Source of the DNA: Candidatus Niyogiibacteriota bacterium
GTDB lineage: Bacteria > Patescibacteriota > Minisyncoccia > HO2-45-28
NCBI GenBank assembly: GCA_016177385.1
Contig: JACOVJ010000050.1
Coordinates: forward strand, 1 to 5,424
DNA: 5,424 nucleotides
Direction of reading: 5' to 3'
The first letter of the stretch is position 1. Every line of letters begins with the position of its first letter. A program made the translations under genes and the position numbers. Below, one piece after another: positions 1 to 5,424 of the stretch. The notes beneath the pieces are model-generated. The model did no database searches. It saw nothing but the letters and a program-made list of their open reading frames with translations, and was not told the DNA's origin.

Positions 1-1
1 C

Positions 2-1717
2 CTTCTGGTCATCGCCATTGCAACAATCCTGCGCATGGAGCAGTACGGCGCAAAACGGCTTCTCGCAAAACTTATCATCGCGGCGCTTTTCATCAATTTC
101 TCGTTTTTAGCGACACAATACGTTATCTACTCGTCCAATCTTTTCGTCATGCTGTTCATCCCCGGAGTGGGCGACGGGTCCGTAACGCCATCCTTTTCCG
201 CAAAATTCATCGCAGGCGTCAATCCGAATGTTCTTTTTTCGTCCTACGCGGATAGTTTGATCCCGCTCGAAAACATCAATGCGGCCCTGAACGCGACGCA
301 ATCAAAAATTAATGAAGTTAGGGGTTGTATTGATGTGGGTTGTCCACCAGAAGATCGATTAACGGAGGAACAAAAAGTCACCTTAAGCGCGCTGAAAACT
401 GCCGAAACCGCCCTTTTGAAAGCACAGTCGGAATCATCGTTGGGCGTGGATTCGCTGTTTTATCCCGTCATCATTTCCATGGTCGGCGTCATCGCGTTTC
501 TCTGTGTTGCGGCATTCGCGCTTTTCACGGTCGCCATCATGCTTCTTGTCCGCATCGTTCTTCTCTGGTTCCTTCTCATCACCTCGCCACTCGCATTCTT
601 TTTCTCCATCCTTCCGGCGCTCCAGCCGTATGCCAGACGATGGGCGAGCGTTCTTGTAGCGCAATCGGTCTGGCCTATGGCGTTTTTCTTTTTCTTCTCC
701 ATCATTGTCAACATCATTTCGAGTAAATTCGTTCAGGTAGCAATGAAGGCGGACCCGTTAGCGAACACCGCGTTCACCTCCAATTACCAGCTCATCATGT
801 ATTACATTCTTCTCATTCTGATGCTCCTGATGAGCTTGAAGATCTCGAAGGACATCGGCGGACACGCGACAGCCGGAGCCGCCGCGATCATCAAGCGGGC
901 GCGCGGATATACGCGCGCAGCCCCCGGATTTGCGTGGCGGCACGGCTTGCGCCGCGGAGGGCTTATGGTGGGCGGCGCGCTTGGAAAAGCCGCAACCGGC
1001 GAGGGGCGCGTCGCGCAGGTTTTGCGTACGCCCGGTATCCGCCAAACAGTCGGCAGATTCGCTCAACGCGGCGCTGTTGCGGTGCTTGCCGAACGCCGCA
1101 AGATGGTGACCGACCGCGAAAAGGAAATCGAAAACTTGAACGCCAAAGAATTGAAGGACCGCTACAAGTCAGCGATCGATCCCGCCATGAAAGCGGCCAT
1201 CATTAATCAACTTGCAAAGAAAAAAGACCTGAAACTCGATGAAGTGCGCGGATTCGCACGGGCGGATATCGATAATGGTCGCGGATATCTTGAAAAATAC
1301 GGGCTTAAGACGGTCGATGTGGATGCATTGAAACCGCAATACGCGACCAAAGAAGAAATGGCCGACCCCTTAAAGGTTCGCGATATGTTCAAAAAAACGA
1401 GCGCAAAGGTTTTGAATGATACGTTGCTCGAAGGCGGCGAGGGAGCAGAATCCCTGATCATCGGTTTGAGAGCGCTTGGAAAAAGCGTTGATGAAGTTTC
1501 GAATAATATCCGCCTCACCGGAAATATTGCGCTTGCGAACTGGATGAAGAAAGGACCGAACCGAACGCTTATGGAAAGTTATATTGAACAAGGGGAACAG
1601 GAACCGGAAGTGAAATCCGCCGAGCCGGTCCCTTCGCCGCTCGTAGACCAATTCGGTCGTCCGATACAGCGCCCGGCGCCCCCACCAACCCCAACGACGC
1701 CGCGCGGAAACGTATAA
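2..1717 (+). CDS. VirB6/TrbL-like type IV secretion membrane protein, 5'-truncated by the window
   Basis: The frame is open from base 2 and reads LLVIAIATILR straight into the ATG at 35. That first part is hydrophobic, so the ATG is most likely internal and the true start lies upstream. Numbering from the Met at 35: a hydrophobic stretch at about 9-42, a polar loop at about 43-139 with Cys98 and Cys103, two closely packed hydrophobic segments at about 144-195 ending in SPLAFFFSILPAL, then W203 to about I226 and Y251 to about L268. The 'SP.A......P.....W...L......P' spacing is typical of VirB6/TrbL, the polytopic channel component of type IV secretion systems. After D273 comes a basic, Gly/Ala-rich linker (about 275-350), a mostly helical charged region (about 350-525) and a Pro-rich tail. 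This roughly 285-residue extension is probably cytoplasmic, but the topology is inferred. It opens the visible operon. The family is fairly sure; the exact role of the tail is unknown. Confidence 0.8.
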   Translation, partial: LLVIAIATILRMEQYGAKRLLAKLIIAALFINFSFLATQYVIYSSNLFVMLFIPGVGDGSVTPSFSAKFIAGVNPNVLFSSYADSLIPLENINAALNATQSKINEVRGCIDVGCPPEDRLTEEQKVTLSALKTAETALLKAQSESSLGVDSLFYPVIISMVGVIAFLCVAAFALFTVAIMLLVRIVLLWFLLITSPLAFFFSILPALQPYARRWASVLVAQSVWPMAFFFFFSIIVNIISSKFVQVAMKADPLANTAFTSNYQLIMYYILLILMLLMSLKISKDIGGHATAGAAAIIKRARGYTRAAPGFAWRHGLRRGGLMVGGALGKAATGEGRVAQVLRTPGIRQTVGRFAQRGAVAVLAERRKMVTDREKEIENLNAKELKDRYKSAIDPAMKAAIINQLAKKKDLKLDEVRGFARADIDNGRGYLEKYGLKTVDVDALKPQYATKEEMADPLKVRDMFKKTSAKVLNDTLLEGGEGAESLIIGLRALGKSVDEVSNNIRLTGNIALANWMKKGPNRTLMESYIEQGEQEPEVKSAEPVPSPLVDQFGRPIQRPAPPPTPTTPRGNV

Positions 1718-1718
1718 T
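1713..1718 (+). promoter_or_regulatory. Possible -10 box (TATAAT) before the second gene
   Basis: A perfect TATAAT overlaps the stop codon of the VirB6-like gene. If used, transcription would start about 7 nt later, at the A of the ATG at 1725, giving a leaderless message. No TTGACA-like -35 element is visible about 17 nt upstream, where the sequence is CCAACG-like. The match may be chance from the GTA-TAA codons. Weak candidate only. Confidence 0.15.
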
Positions 1719-1724
1719 GTAATT

Positions 1725-2306
1725 ATGCCGCGACCTGCCCCCATTGAAATCCAAAACCGATTCAAAAATCTTCCGCAAGATCTGAAAGCGGCGATTTTGG
1801 ATGTTGATACGGCGAATATCATCGAGGCGCTCGAGAAAAAATACCATTTGACCGTTGAACAGGCAGGAAATTTGGCGGATGAGGTCGGCTTATTCATGCT
1901 CGGCTTCACAAAACCGGAGAATTTCAGCGACAGCATACAAAATCGTCTTCGCATGAATTTAGAAACGGTGCGCGGCATCATCGAGGACCTGAATCTTCAG
2001 ATCTTTTCCAAGGTCCGCGATTCCCTGAAGCGCGCGCACACGCTCGAGGAAAATCCCGTCATTCCCATTCCGAAAGCGCCGCCTGTTGCAGCCGCACCCA
2101 TAACAACTCCTGCGCCCGCTCAACCTCAAAAAGGGGTTCCCCAAGGGGAGTCCTTAGGAATCAGACAAGGACTCCCCTTAAAGGACTCCCCGTTCGAATC
2201 CAAACTTCAGGAAAAAGTATTCTCCGCCCAAAAAGAGTTATCAGAAGCGCGCGAGCAAAAGATCTATCCGGGCAATAAGGACCCGTATCGCGAACCTACA
2301 TCATGA
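1725..2306 (+). CDS. Conserved small protein of unknown function in the type IV secretion operon
   Basis: This 193-residue soluble protein has no signal peptide or membrane segment. Residues 1-110 look fully helical (LPQDLKAAILDVDTANIIEA, ADEVGLFMLGFTKPENF, then an 'IF.KVRDSLKRAH' helix). A Pro/Ala-rich linker follows at about 112-135, then a segment at about 136-157 coded by palindromic DNA, a short helical stretch (FESKLQEKVFSAQKELSEAREQ) and a tail with DPYREP. I recall similar N-termini and tails in Patescibacteria proteins of unknown function, but know no assigned activity and see no catalytic motif. The start at 1725 is 7 nt after the previous stop and has no Shine-Dalgarno; an ATG at 1717 is followed at once by TAA. 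The 3' end overlaps the PrgI-family gene by 4 nt (ATGA), which suggests translational coupling and a role tied to the secretion apparatus, perhaps as a cytoplasmic adaptor or assembly factor. That role is inference from context. Confidence 0.8.
   Translation: MPRPAPIEIQNRFKNLPQDLKAAILDVDTANIIEALEKKYHLTVEQAGNLADEVGLFMLGFTKPENFSDSIQNRLRMNLETVRGIIEDLNLQIFSKVRDSLKRAHTLEENPVIPIPKAPPVAAAPITTPAPAQPQKGVPQGESLGIRQGLPLKDSPFESKLQEKVFSAQKELSEAREQKIYPGNKDPYREPTS
2131..2191 (+). repeat. In-frame palindromic element inside the small unknown gene
   Basis: AAGGGGAGTCCTT (2143-2155) and AAGGACTCCCCTT (2167-2179) are perfect 13-bp reverse complements separated by 11 nt, able to form a strong hairpin. A third partial copy, AAGGACTCCCC, follows at 2181-2191 as a direct repeat of 2167-2177. 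Just before, at 2133-2142, GGGG-TT-CCCC adds another short self-complementary stretch. The block lies in the low-complexity linker of the coding region and keeps the frame open, coding for residues about 136-157. Its density of G and C runs differs from the flanking coding sequence. It resembles in kind the in-frame palindromic elements known from Rickettsia. The repeat is certain; its mobile origin is inferred. Confidence 0.85.
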
Positions 2307-2707
2307 GACAATTCGACGTTCCCCAATTCATTGACGTGGAAGACAAAATTTTCGGGCCGCTCACGCTCAAGCAGTTCGTCTATTTGCTGGGCGGCGCGGC
2401 ATTCGTATTCATCCTCTATGTATTTCTTCCGCTTTTTCTTGCGATCCTCTTCGGACTCCCAGTCGCGGGATTCGCGGCGGCCCTCGCGTTTTACAAGATC
2501 AATAACCAGCCCTTTATCAAAGTCGTCAGCAATGCGATCTCCTATTACCTCGGCTCGCGCCTGTACATTTGGAAGCGGGGCGGGGAAGGAACCGAAAAAT
2601 CAACCGCCGCTAAAATTGAGGGCCCCCGGCTCGAGGTCCCCAAGGTCACGCGCGGCAAATTAAAGGATCTCGCATGGAGCCTGGATGTCAAAGAAAAGGT
2701 AAAATGA
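2303..2707 (+). CDS. PrgI-family (VirB3-like) membrane protein
   Basis: This 134-residue protein opens with VPQFIDVEDKIFGPLTLKQF (residues 6-25), a hallmark of the PrgI family, which fills the VirB3 position in Gram-positive-type and Patescibacteria type IV secretion systems. Two adjacent hydrophobic segments, about 25-42 and 44-64, form a membrane hairpin. A conserved-looking 'YYLGSRLYIWKR' block follows. The last 45 or so residues are charged and probably cytoplasmic. VirB3-type proteins sit in the inner membrane and associate with VirB4, and in this cluster a TraC-like gene and a VirB4 gene lie next downstream, as expected. The start is set by the 4-nt overlap with the previous stop and by the family's typical short N-terminus. 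The stop is TGA. Length is normal for the family with a modest C-terminal extension. Family assignment is confident, although no substrate can be inferred. Confidence 0.88.
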   Translation: MRQFDVPQFIDVEDKIFGPLTLKQFVYLLGGAAFVFILYVFLPLFLAILFGLPVAGFAAALAFYKINNQPFIKVVSNAISYYLGSRLYIWKRGGEGTEKSTAAKIEGPRLEVPKVTRGKLKDLAWSLDVKEKVK

Positions 2708-2766
2708 GGATATATAACAAACGAGCTGATTTCTTTTCGAGACCGTCCACAGGCGAGCGAGCAGGG

Positions 2767-2805
2767 TGTTTCGCTTATAATTACGCGAAGCGTTTAAGCG
2801 AAACA
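2767..2805 (+). repeat. Inner perfect hairpin of the intergenic element
   Basis: TGTTTCGCTTA (2767-2777) and TAAGCGAAACA (2795-2805) are perfect 11-bp reverse complements. Their 17-nt loop holds a second small stem, ACGC-GAA-GCGT (2783-2793). TATAAT occurs at 2776-2781, at the edge of the left arm, but without a recognisable -35 box. There is no T-tract directly after the hairpin on the + strand, so it is not a standard intrinsic terminator. Confidence 0.8.
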
Positions 2806-2827
2806 AGCGAGCCGAGGACAGAGGGAG

Positions 2828-2846
2828 AATGTCTCGCGGGGACATT
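2828..2846 (+). repeat. Side hairpin of the intergenic element
   Basis: AATGTC (2828-2833) pairs with GACATT (2841-2846), extended inward by a T-G wobble (2834/2840) and a C-G pair (2835/2839) around a GCG loop. It sits inside the larger inverted-repeat region, 44 nt before the start of the TraC-like gene. Confidence 0.7.
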
Positions 2847-2889
2847 CGAGCGTGTCGAGAAAAAAAATCGGCGAGTTTGTAAATAAATT

Positions 2890-3537
2890 ATGCCAACCCC
2901 CACCAAAGGAAAAGCGGCGCAGGAATTCGTCCCGGTTCGCGAGATCCGCGACGGCGTCATGATCACGGACGACAACCGCATGCACATGGTGCTGATGGCA
3001 TCGGCCCTCAATTTCGGTCTGCGCTCGGCCGACGAACAGGAGGCGATCACGGCGCAATACCAGAATTTCCTGAATGCGCTCGATTTCTCGGTCCAGATCA
3101 TCATCCAATCGCGCCACTTGAATATCGAGCCCTACCTCGAAACCTTGCGCGAGGCCGAGCGGGCGCAATCGAACGACCTCTTGAAGATCCAGACGCGCGA
3201 ATACGTTGATTTCGTCCGCTCATTCGTCCAAACCTCCAAGATCGTTTCAAAAAATTTCTACATCGTTGTAACGTTCGCGCCGCCCGTTATTGAGCTCGGC
3301 AAAGGGGTGCGCGGACTTTTTGGAGGGAAGCCGGGCGGCGAAAAACACCTGGAGGACGCAAAATTCGAAGAATACCGTTCCCAATTGTGGCAGCGGGTCG
3401 AGACCGTTTCCGGAGCGCTCGGCTCCACAGGGGTACGCACCGTTCCCTTGAACACCGAGGAGTTGATCGAGCTCCTGTACGGGTACTTTAATCCGGGCGA
3501 GTTGGAAAAAGGGCAGGCCCCGCAGATCCACGCATAA
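2890..3537 (+). CDS. TraC-like-domain protein, probable VirB4 partner
   Basis: This 215-residue soluble protein has no membrane segment or signal peptide. It begins its folded part with FVPVREIRDGVMITDDNRMH (residues 13-32), a short beta-rich module. Next come 'ALNFGLRSADEQEAI..QYQNFLNALDF' and 'QIIIQSRHLNIEPYLETL', then helices through KIQTREYVDFVRSF, a strand with YIVVTFAPPV, a Gly-rich loop (KGVRGLFGGKPGG) and a C-terminal helix ending in LLYGYFNPGEL. This is the pattern of the TraC-like domain found just upstream of VirB4-type ATPases in Patescibacteria and related systems; it resembles N-terminal parts of longer VirB4/TraC proteins. There is no Walker A or B motif, so it is not an ATPase itself. 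It ends 4 nt before the VirB4 gene, which supports joint translation and a complex. No Shine-Dalgarno is seen; the start is preceded by an A/T-rich stretch and by the inverted-repeat element. Confidence 0.82.
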   Translation: MPTPTKGKAAQEFVPVREIRDGVMITDDNRMHMVLMASALNFGLRSADEQEAITAQYQNFLNALDFSVQIIIQSRHLNIEPYLETLREAERAQSNDLLKIQTREYVDFVRSFVQTSKIVSKNFYIVVTFAPPVIELGKGVRGLFGGKPGGEKHLEDAKFEEYRSQLWQRVETVSGALGSTGVRTVPLNTEELIELLYGYFNPGELEKGQAPQIHA

Positions 3538-3541
3538 ATCC

Positions 3542-5359
3542 ATGGCGCTCACCGATCTATTCCGAAAGAAAAAAGAGGCGGAGGAGGAGATCATCTCCAT
3601 TCAGCCCGAACACATTTACGAGGCGGCACGCCTCGAATTGAAAGATGTCATCGCGCCCTCCGCGCTCGAGATCACAGCCAATCACGTCAAGCTCGGCGAA
3701 AAGGTCGCGCGGACCCTGTTCGTTTTCTCATATCCGCGATTCCTTTCCATCAACTGGTTCAGTCCGGTCATCAACCTCGACAAAGTGTTCGACATTTCGC
3801 TCTATATCCATCCGATCGACACCGCAACGGTTCTGCGCCAGCTCCAAAAAAAGGTGGCGGAGGTTCAGTCGCAGATCCACGACCGCGAAGAAAAAGGGCT
3901 GGTGCGCGATCCGATGCTCGATGCGGCCTATCAAAACTTGGAAGACCTGCGCGACAAACTCCAGCAGGCGCAGGAGCGGCTCTTCTCGTTCGGCTTCTAC
4001 ATCACGATCTATGCGGATAGCGCGGAGGAACTCGACCGCGAAGAAACCGAGATCCGCTCCATGCTCCAATCCAAGCTCGTGTATGCCAAACCCGCGCTCT
4101 TCCAGCAATCCGACGGACTCCTGACCGTGTTTCCACTGGGTCATGACCGCTTGGACGTTGCCACGCGCCTCAATTCCTCGCCGGTTTCCTCGATTTTTCC
4201 GTTCGTTTCGTTCGATCTGACATCGAACAAAGGGATCCTGTACGGCGTCAACCGCCACAACAACAGCTTGGTGCTTTTTGACAGGTTCTCGCTCGAAAAC
4301 TACAACTCGGTGATATTCGCCAAAAGCGGTTCGGGCAAAAGCTACACGACCAAGTTAGAAATTCTGCGCAGTTTGATGTTCGATACCGAGGTCATCGTCA
4401 TTGACCCAGAGCGCGAATATGAGCATTTAGCCGAAGCCGTGGACGGCCGCTATTTCAATATCTCGCTCAATTCCCCGCACCATATCAATCCGTTTGAATT
4501 GCCGGTCCCGCGCGAGGACGAGGACCCGACCGATGTGCTTCGTTCGACCATCATCAATCTGGTGGGGTTGTTCCGCATCATGCTCGGCGGACTCACGCCG
4601 GAAGAAGATGCGATCATGGACCGCGCCATCACCGAAACGTACGCATCGCGCGACATCACGCCGAATACGGATTTTACCGGCAAGATCCCGCCCATCCTTT
4701 CCGACCTCGAGATCGTGCTTGCCAATATGGAGGGCGGGGAATCGCTTGCGGGGCGGCTTCACAAATACACGTCGGGCACGTGGGCCGGATTCATCAATCA
4801 GCCGACCAATGTGGATATCAATAAAAAATTCATCGTATTCTCGGTGCGCGACATGGAAGACGAATTGCGGCCGGTCGCGATGTATCTGATCATCAACTAC
4901 ATTTGGGCGGCGGTGCGCAAAGAGATCAAAAAGCGCCTGCTGGTGATCGACGAGGCGTGGTGGATCATGAAGCGTGAAGACGGAGCGTCGTTCCTGTTCG
5001 GCATCGCGAAGCGGGCGCGCAAATACTTTTTGGGCGTCTGCACCATCACGCAGGACGTCGGCGACTTTTTGAAGTCGCCCTACGGCATTCCCATCATCAC
5101 GAATTCTTCGATCCAGCTCCTGCTCAAACAGTCGCCCGCGACCATTGACGAGGTGCAAAAAACATTCAATCTGACCGATGAGGAAAAATTCCTACTGTTG
5201 GAATCCGACGTAGGGGAGGGGCTCTTTTTTGCCGGCCTTAAACACGTTGCCATCAAGATCATCGGTTCCTACACCGAAGACCAGATCATCACGTCCGACC
5301 CGAGCCAGCTTGCGGCGATCAAGCGGGCCAAAGAAGAATATGCGGCGACCGGACAATAA
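3542..5359 (+). CDS. virB4: VirB4-type type IV secretion ATPase
   Basis: This 605-residue cytoplasmic AAA-type ATPase is expected to power assembly or transport at the membrane platform. The N-terminal part (about 30-95) includes ARTLFVFSYPRFLSINWFSP and a DISLYIHP strand, typical of VirB4/TraC N-domains. A charged coiled-coil stretch follows (about 97-147). Walker A is AKSGSGKS (260-267), with Lys266 and Ser267 as the nucleotide-binding pair; the first residue is Ala rather than the usual Gly. Next come IDPEREY (287-293) and HINPFEL (314-320). Walker B is LLVIDE with Asp470 and Glu471, followed by AWWIMK. KRARKYFLG (490-498) may carry an arginine finger, and TITQD has Gln504 at the sensor position. 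All catalytic motifs are intact. At 605 residues it is shorter than classic VirB4/TraC (roughly 800 or more); together with the 215-residue neighbour the total is close to that length. Family certain; substrate unknown. Confidence 0.94.
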   Translation: MALTDLFRKKKEAEEEIISIQPEHIYEAARLELKDVIAPSALEITANHVKLGEKVARTLFVFSYPRFLSINWFSPVINLDKVFDISLYIHPIDTATVLRQLQKKVAEVQSQIHDREEKGLVRDPMLDAAYQNLEDLRDKLQQAQERLFSFGFYITIYADSAEELDREETEIRSMLQSKLVYAKPALFQQSDGLLTVFPLGHDRLDVATRLNSSPVSSIFPFVSFDLTSNKGILYGVNRHNNSLVLFDRFSLENYNSVIFAKSGSGKSYTTKLEILRSLMFDTEVIVIDPEREYEHLAEAVDGRYFNISLNSPHHINPFELPVPREDEDPTDVLRSTIINLVGLFRIMLGGLTPEEDAIMDRAITETYASRDITPNTDFTGKIPPILSDLEIVLANMEGGESLAGRLHKYTSGTWAGFINQPTNVDINKKFIVFSVRDMEDELRPVAMYLIINYIWAAVRKEIKKRLLVIDEAWWIMKREDGASFLFGIAKRARKYFLGVCTITQDVGDFLKSPYGIPIITNSSIQLLLKQSPATIDEVQKTFNLTDEEKFLLLESDVGEGLFFAGLKHVAIKIIGSYTEDQIITSDPSQLAAIKRAKEEYAATGQ

Positions 5360-5362
5360 AAT

Positions 5363-5424
5363 ATGCCGAACGGAACACTAACGATCGACGAAGAGATGCG
5401 CGCCTTCGAACTCGCCCAAGCGCG
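5363..5424 (+). CDS. Start of a downstream gene, truncated by the window end
   Basis: An ATG 3 nt after the VirB4 stop opens a frame of 20 complete codons, MPNGTLTIDEEMRAFELAQA, that runs off the window. The tight spacing, the shared direction, and the A/T-rich bases just before ATGCC, seen also at 1725 and 2890, support a real operon gene. The visible part is polar and has no signal peptide or membrane segment yet. In related clusters this place is often taken by another secretion component or a cell-wall hydrolase, but nothing visible here identifies it. Confidence 0.6.
   Translation, partial: MPNGTLTIDEEMRAFELAQA

Larger units (their letters stand above)
2717..2880. repeat. Nested inverted-repeat element filling the only long intergenic gap
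   Basis: The gap between the PrgI-family stop (2707) and the next ATG (2890) is built of inverted repeats. The outer arms are ACAAAC (2717-2722) with GTTTGT (2875-2880), continuing as GATTTCTTTTC (2728-2738) with GAAAAAAAATC (2859-2869), 10 of 11 paired. An inner hairpin lies at 2767-2805 and a side hairpin at 2828-2846. CGAG occurs nine times (2722, 2738, 2754, 2758, 2808, 2813, 2847, 2856, 2872). The layout looks like a compact palindromic repeat or MITE-like element, or a structured RNA leader for the downstream TraC-like and VirB4 genes. No transposase and no clear target-site duplication were seen. A 60-codon frame (2704-2886) runs through it but is treated as spurious. Confidence 0.65.

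Noticed and set aside
35..37. ATG at 35 as the true start of the VirB6-like gene.
   Set aside because: The frame is open to the window edge, and the upstream codons code a hydrophobic stretch that looks like the end of a membrane segment.
260..267. VirB4 Walker A starting with Ala instead of Gly (residues 260-267, DNA 4319-4342) as a sign of an inactive ATPase.
   Set aside because: The essential GSGKS core, Walker B Asp-Glu and the Gln sensor are all present, and Ala at the first position is tolerated in related VirB4/TraC proteins.
1370..1981. A 203-codon antisense open frame across the junction of the first two genes.
   Set aside because: Both + strand genes fit known patterns and sit at operon spacing; the antisense product is a Arg/Ser/Phe-rich shadow without recognisable features.
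2304..2707. UGA recoding as in Gracilibacteria/Absconditabacteria.
   Set aside because: TGA ends two genes at sensible places (2304-2306 and 2705-2707), and no in-frame TGA is needed to keep any gene open.
2767..2805. Intrinsic terminator after the PrgI-family gene.
   Set aside because: The stem is perfect but is followed by AGCGAGCCGAGG and not a T-tract. The only T-rich runs are in the left outer arm (2730-2737) or on the opposite strand (2860-2867), neither placed right after a GC-rich stem.
2704..2886. A 60-codon open frame whose ATG overlaps the PrgI-family stop (ATGA) and which ends just before the TraC-like gene.
   Set aside because: The coupling-like overlap is tempting, but nearly the whole frame runs through the inverted-repeat element, the product is low in hydrophobic residues with no recognisable domain, and the opposite strand is also open over part of it. 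It is most likely a by-product of the repeat.
4427..5158. A long antisense open frame (243 codons) opposite the VirB4 gene.
   Set aside because: It mirrors a strongly supported ATPase gene with intact motifs. Its product is rich in Arg, Asp and His with no domain, typical of an antisense shadow of GC-biased coding DNA.

Overview
The window is a single co-oriented (+ strand) gene cluster that encodes part of a type IV secretion / conjugation-like apparatus. In order it holds: a VirB6/TrbL-like polytopic membrane protein (5' end cut by the window), a small conserved protein of unknown function, a PrgI-family (VirB3-like) membrane protein, a TraC-like-domain protein, a VirB4-type ATPase, and the first 20 codons of another gene. 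Most junctions are tight: 7 nt, a 4-nt ATGA overlap, 4 nt and 3 nt. This looks like one operon. The one real gap, about 180 nt between the PrgI-family gene and the TraC-like gene, is filled with inverted repeats.

The protein sequences suggest Candidate Phyla Radiation (Patescibacteria), probably a Parcubacteria-like lineage. The PrgI N-terminus (VPQFIDVEDKIFGPLTLKQF), the VirB4 core with its IDPEREY and HINPFEL motifs, the separate TraC-like gene before VirB4, and the small protein with an 'AILDVDTANIIEALEKKY'-type N-terminus and a 'DPYREP' tail all match patterns I recall from those genomes. This assignment comes from memory of family patterns, not from a search. TGA is used as a stop (2304-2306, 2705-2707), so the recoded UGA=Gly code of Gracilibacteria/Absconditabacteria is unlikely.

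How the parts should work together, by analogy with characterised type IV secretion systems: VirB6 and the PrgI/VirB3 protein form the inner-membrane channel platform. VirB4, with the TraC-like protein as a likely partner, is the cytoplasmic ATPase that powers assembly or transport. The coupling protein (VirD4), the peptidoglycan hydrolase and the pilin are not in view. The substrate (DNA, protein or pilus) cannot be told from this window.

The least ordinary parts are two palindromic DNA elements. One is a perfect 13-bp inverted repeat, plus a third partial copy, inserted in frame in the proline-rich linker of the small unknown gene (about 2131-2191). The other is a nested inverted-repeat element with nine CGAG tetranucleotides that fills the only long intergenic gap (about 2717-2880). 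No tRNA, rRNA, CRISPR or insertion sequence was seen.
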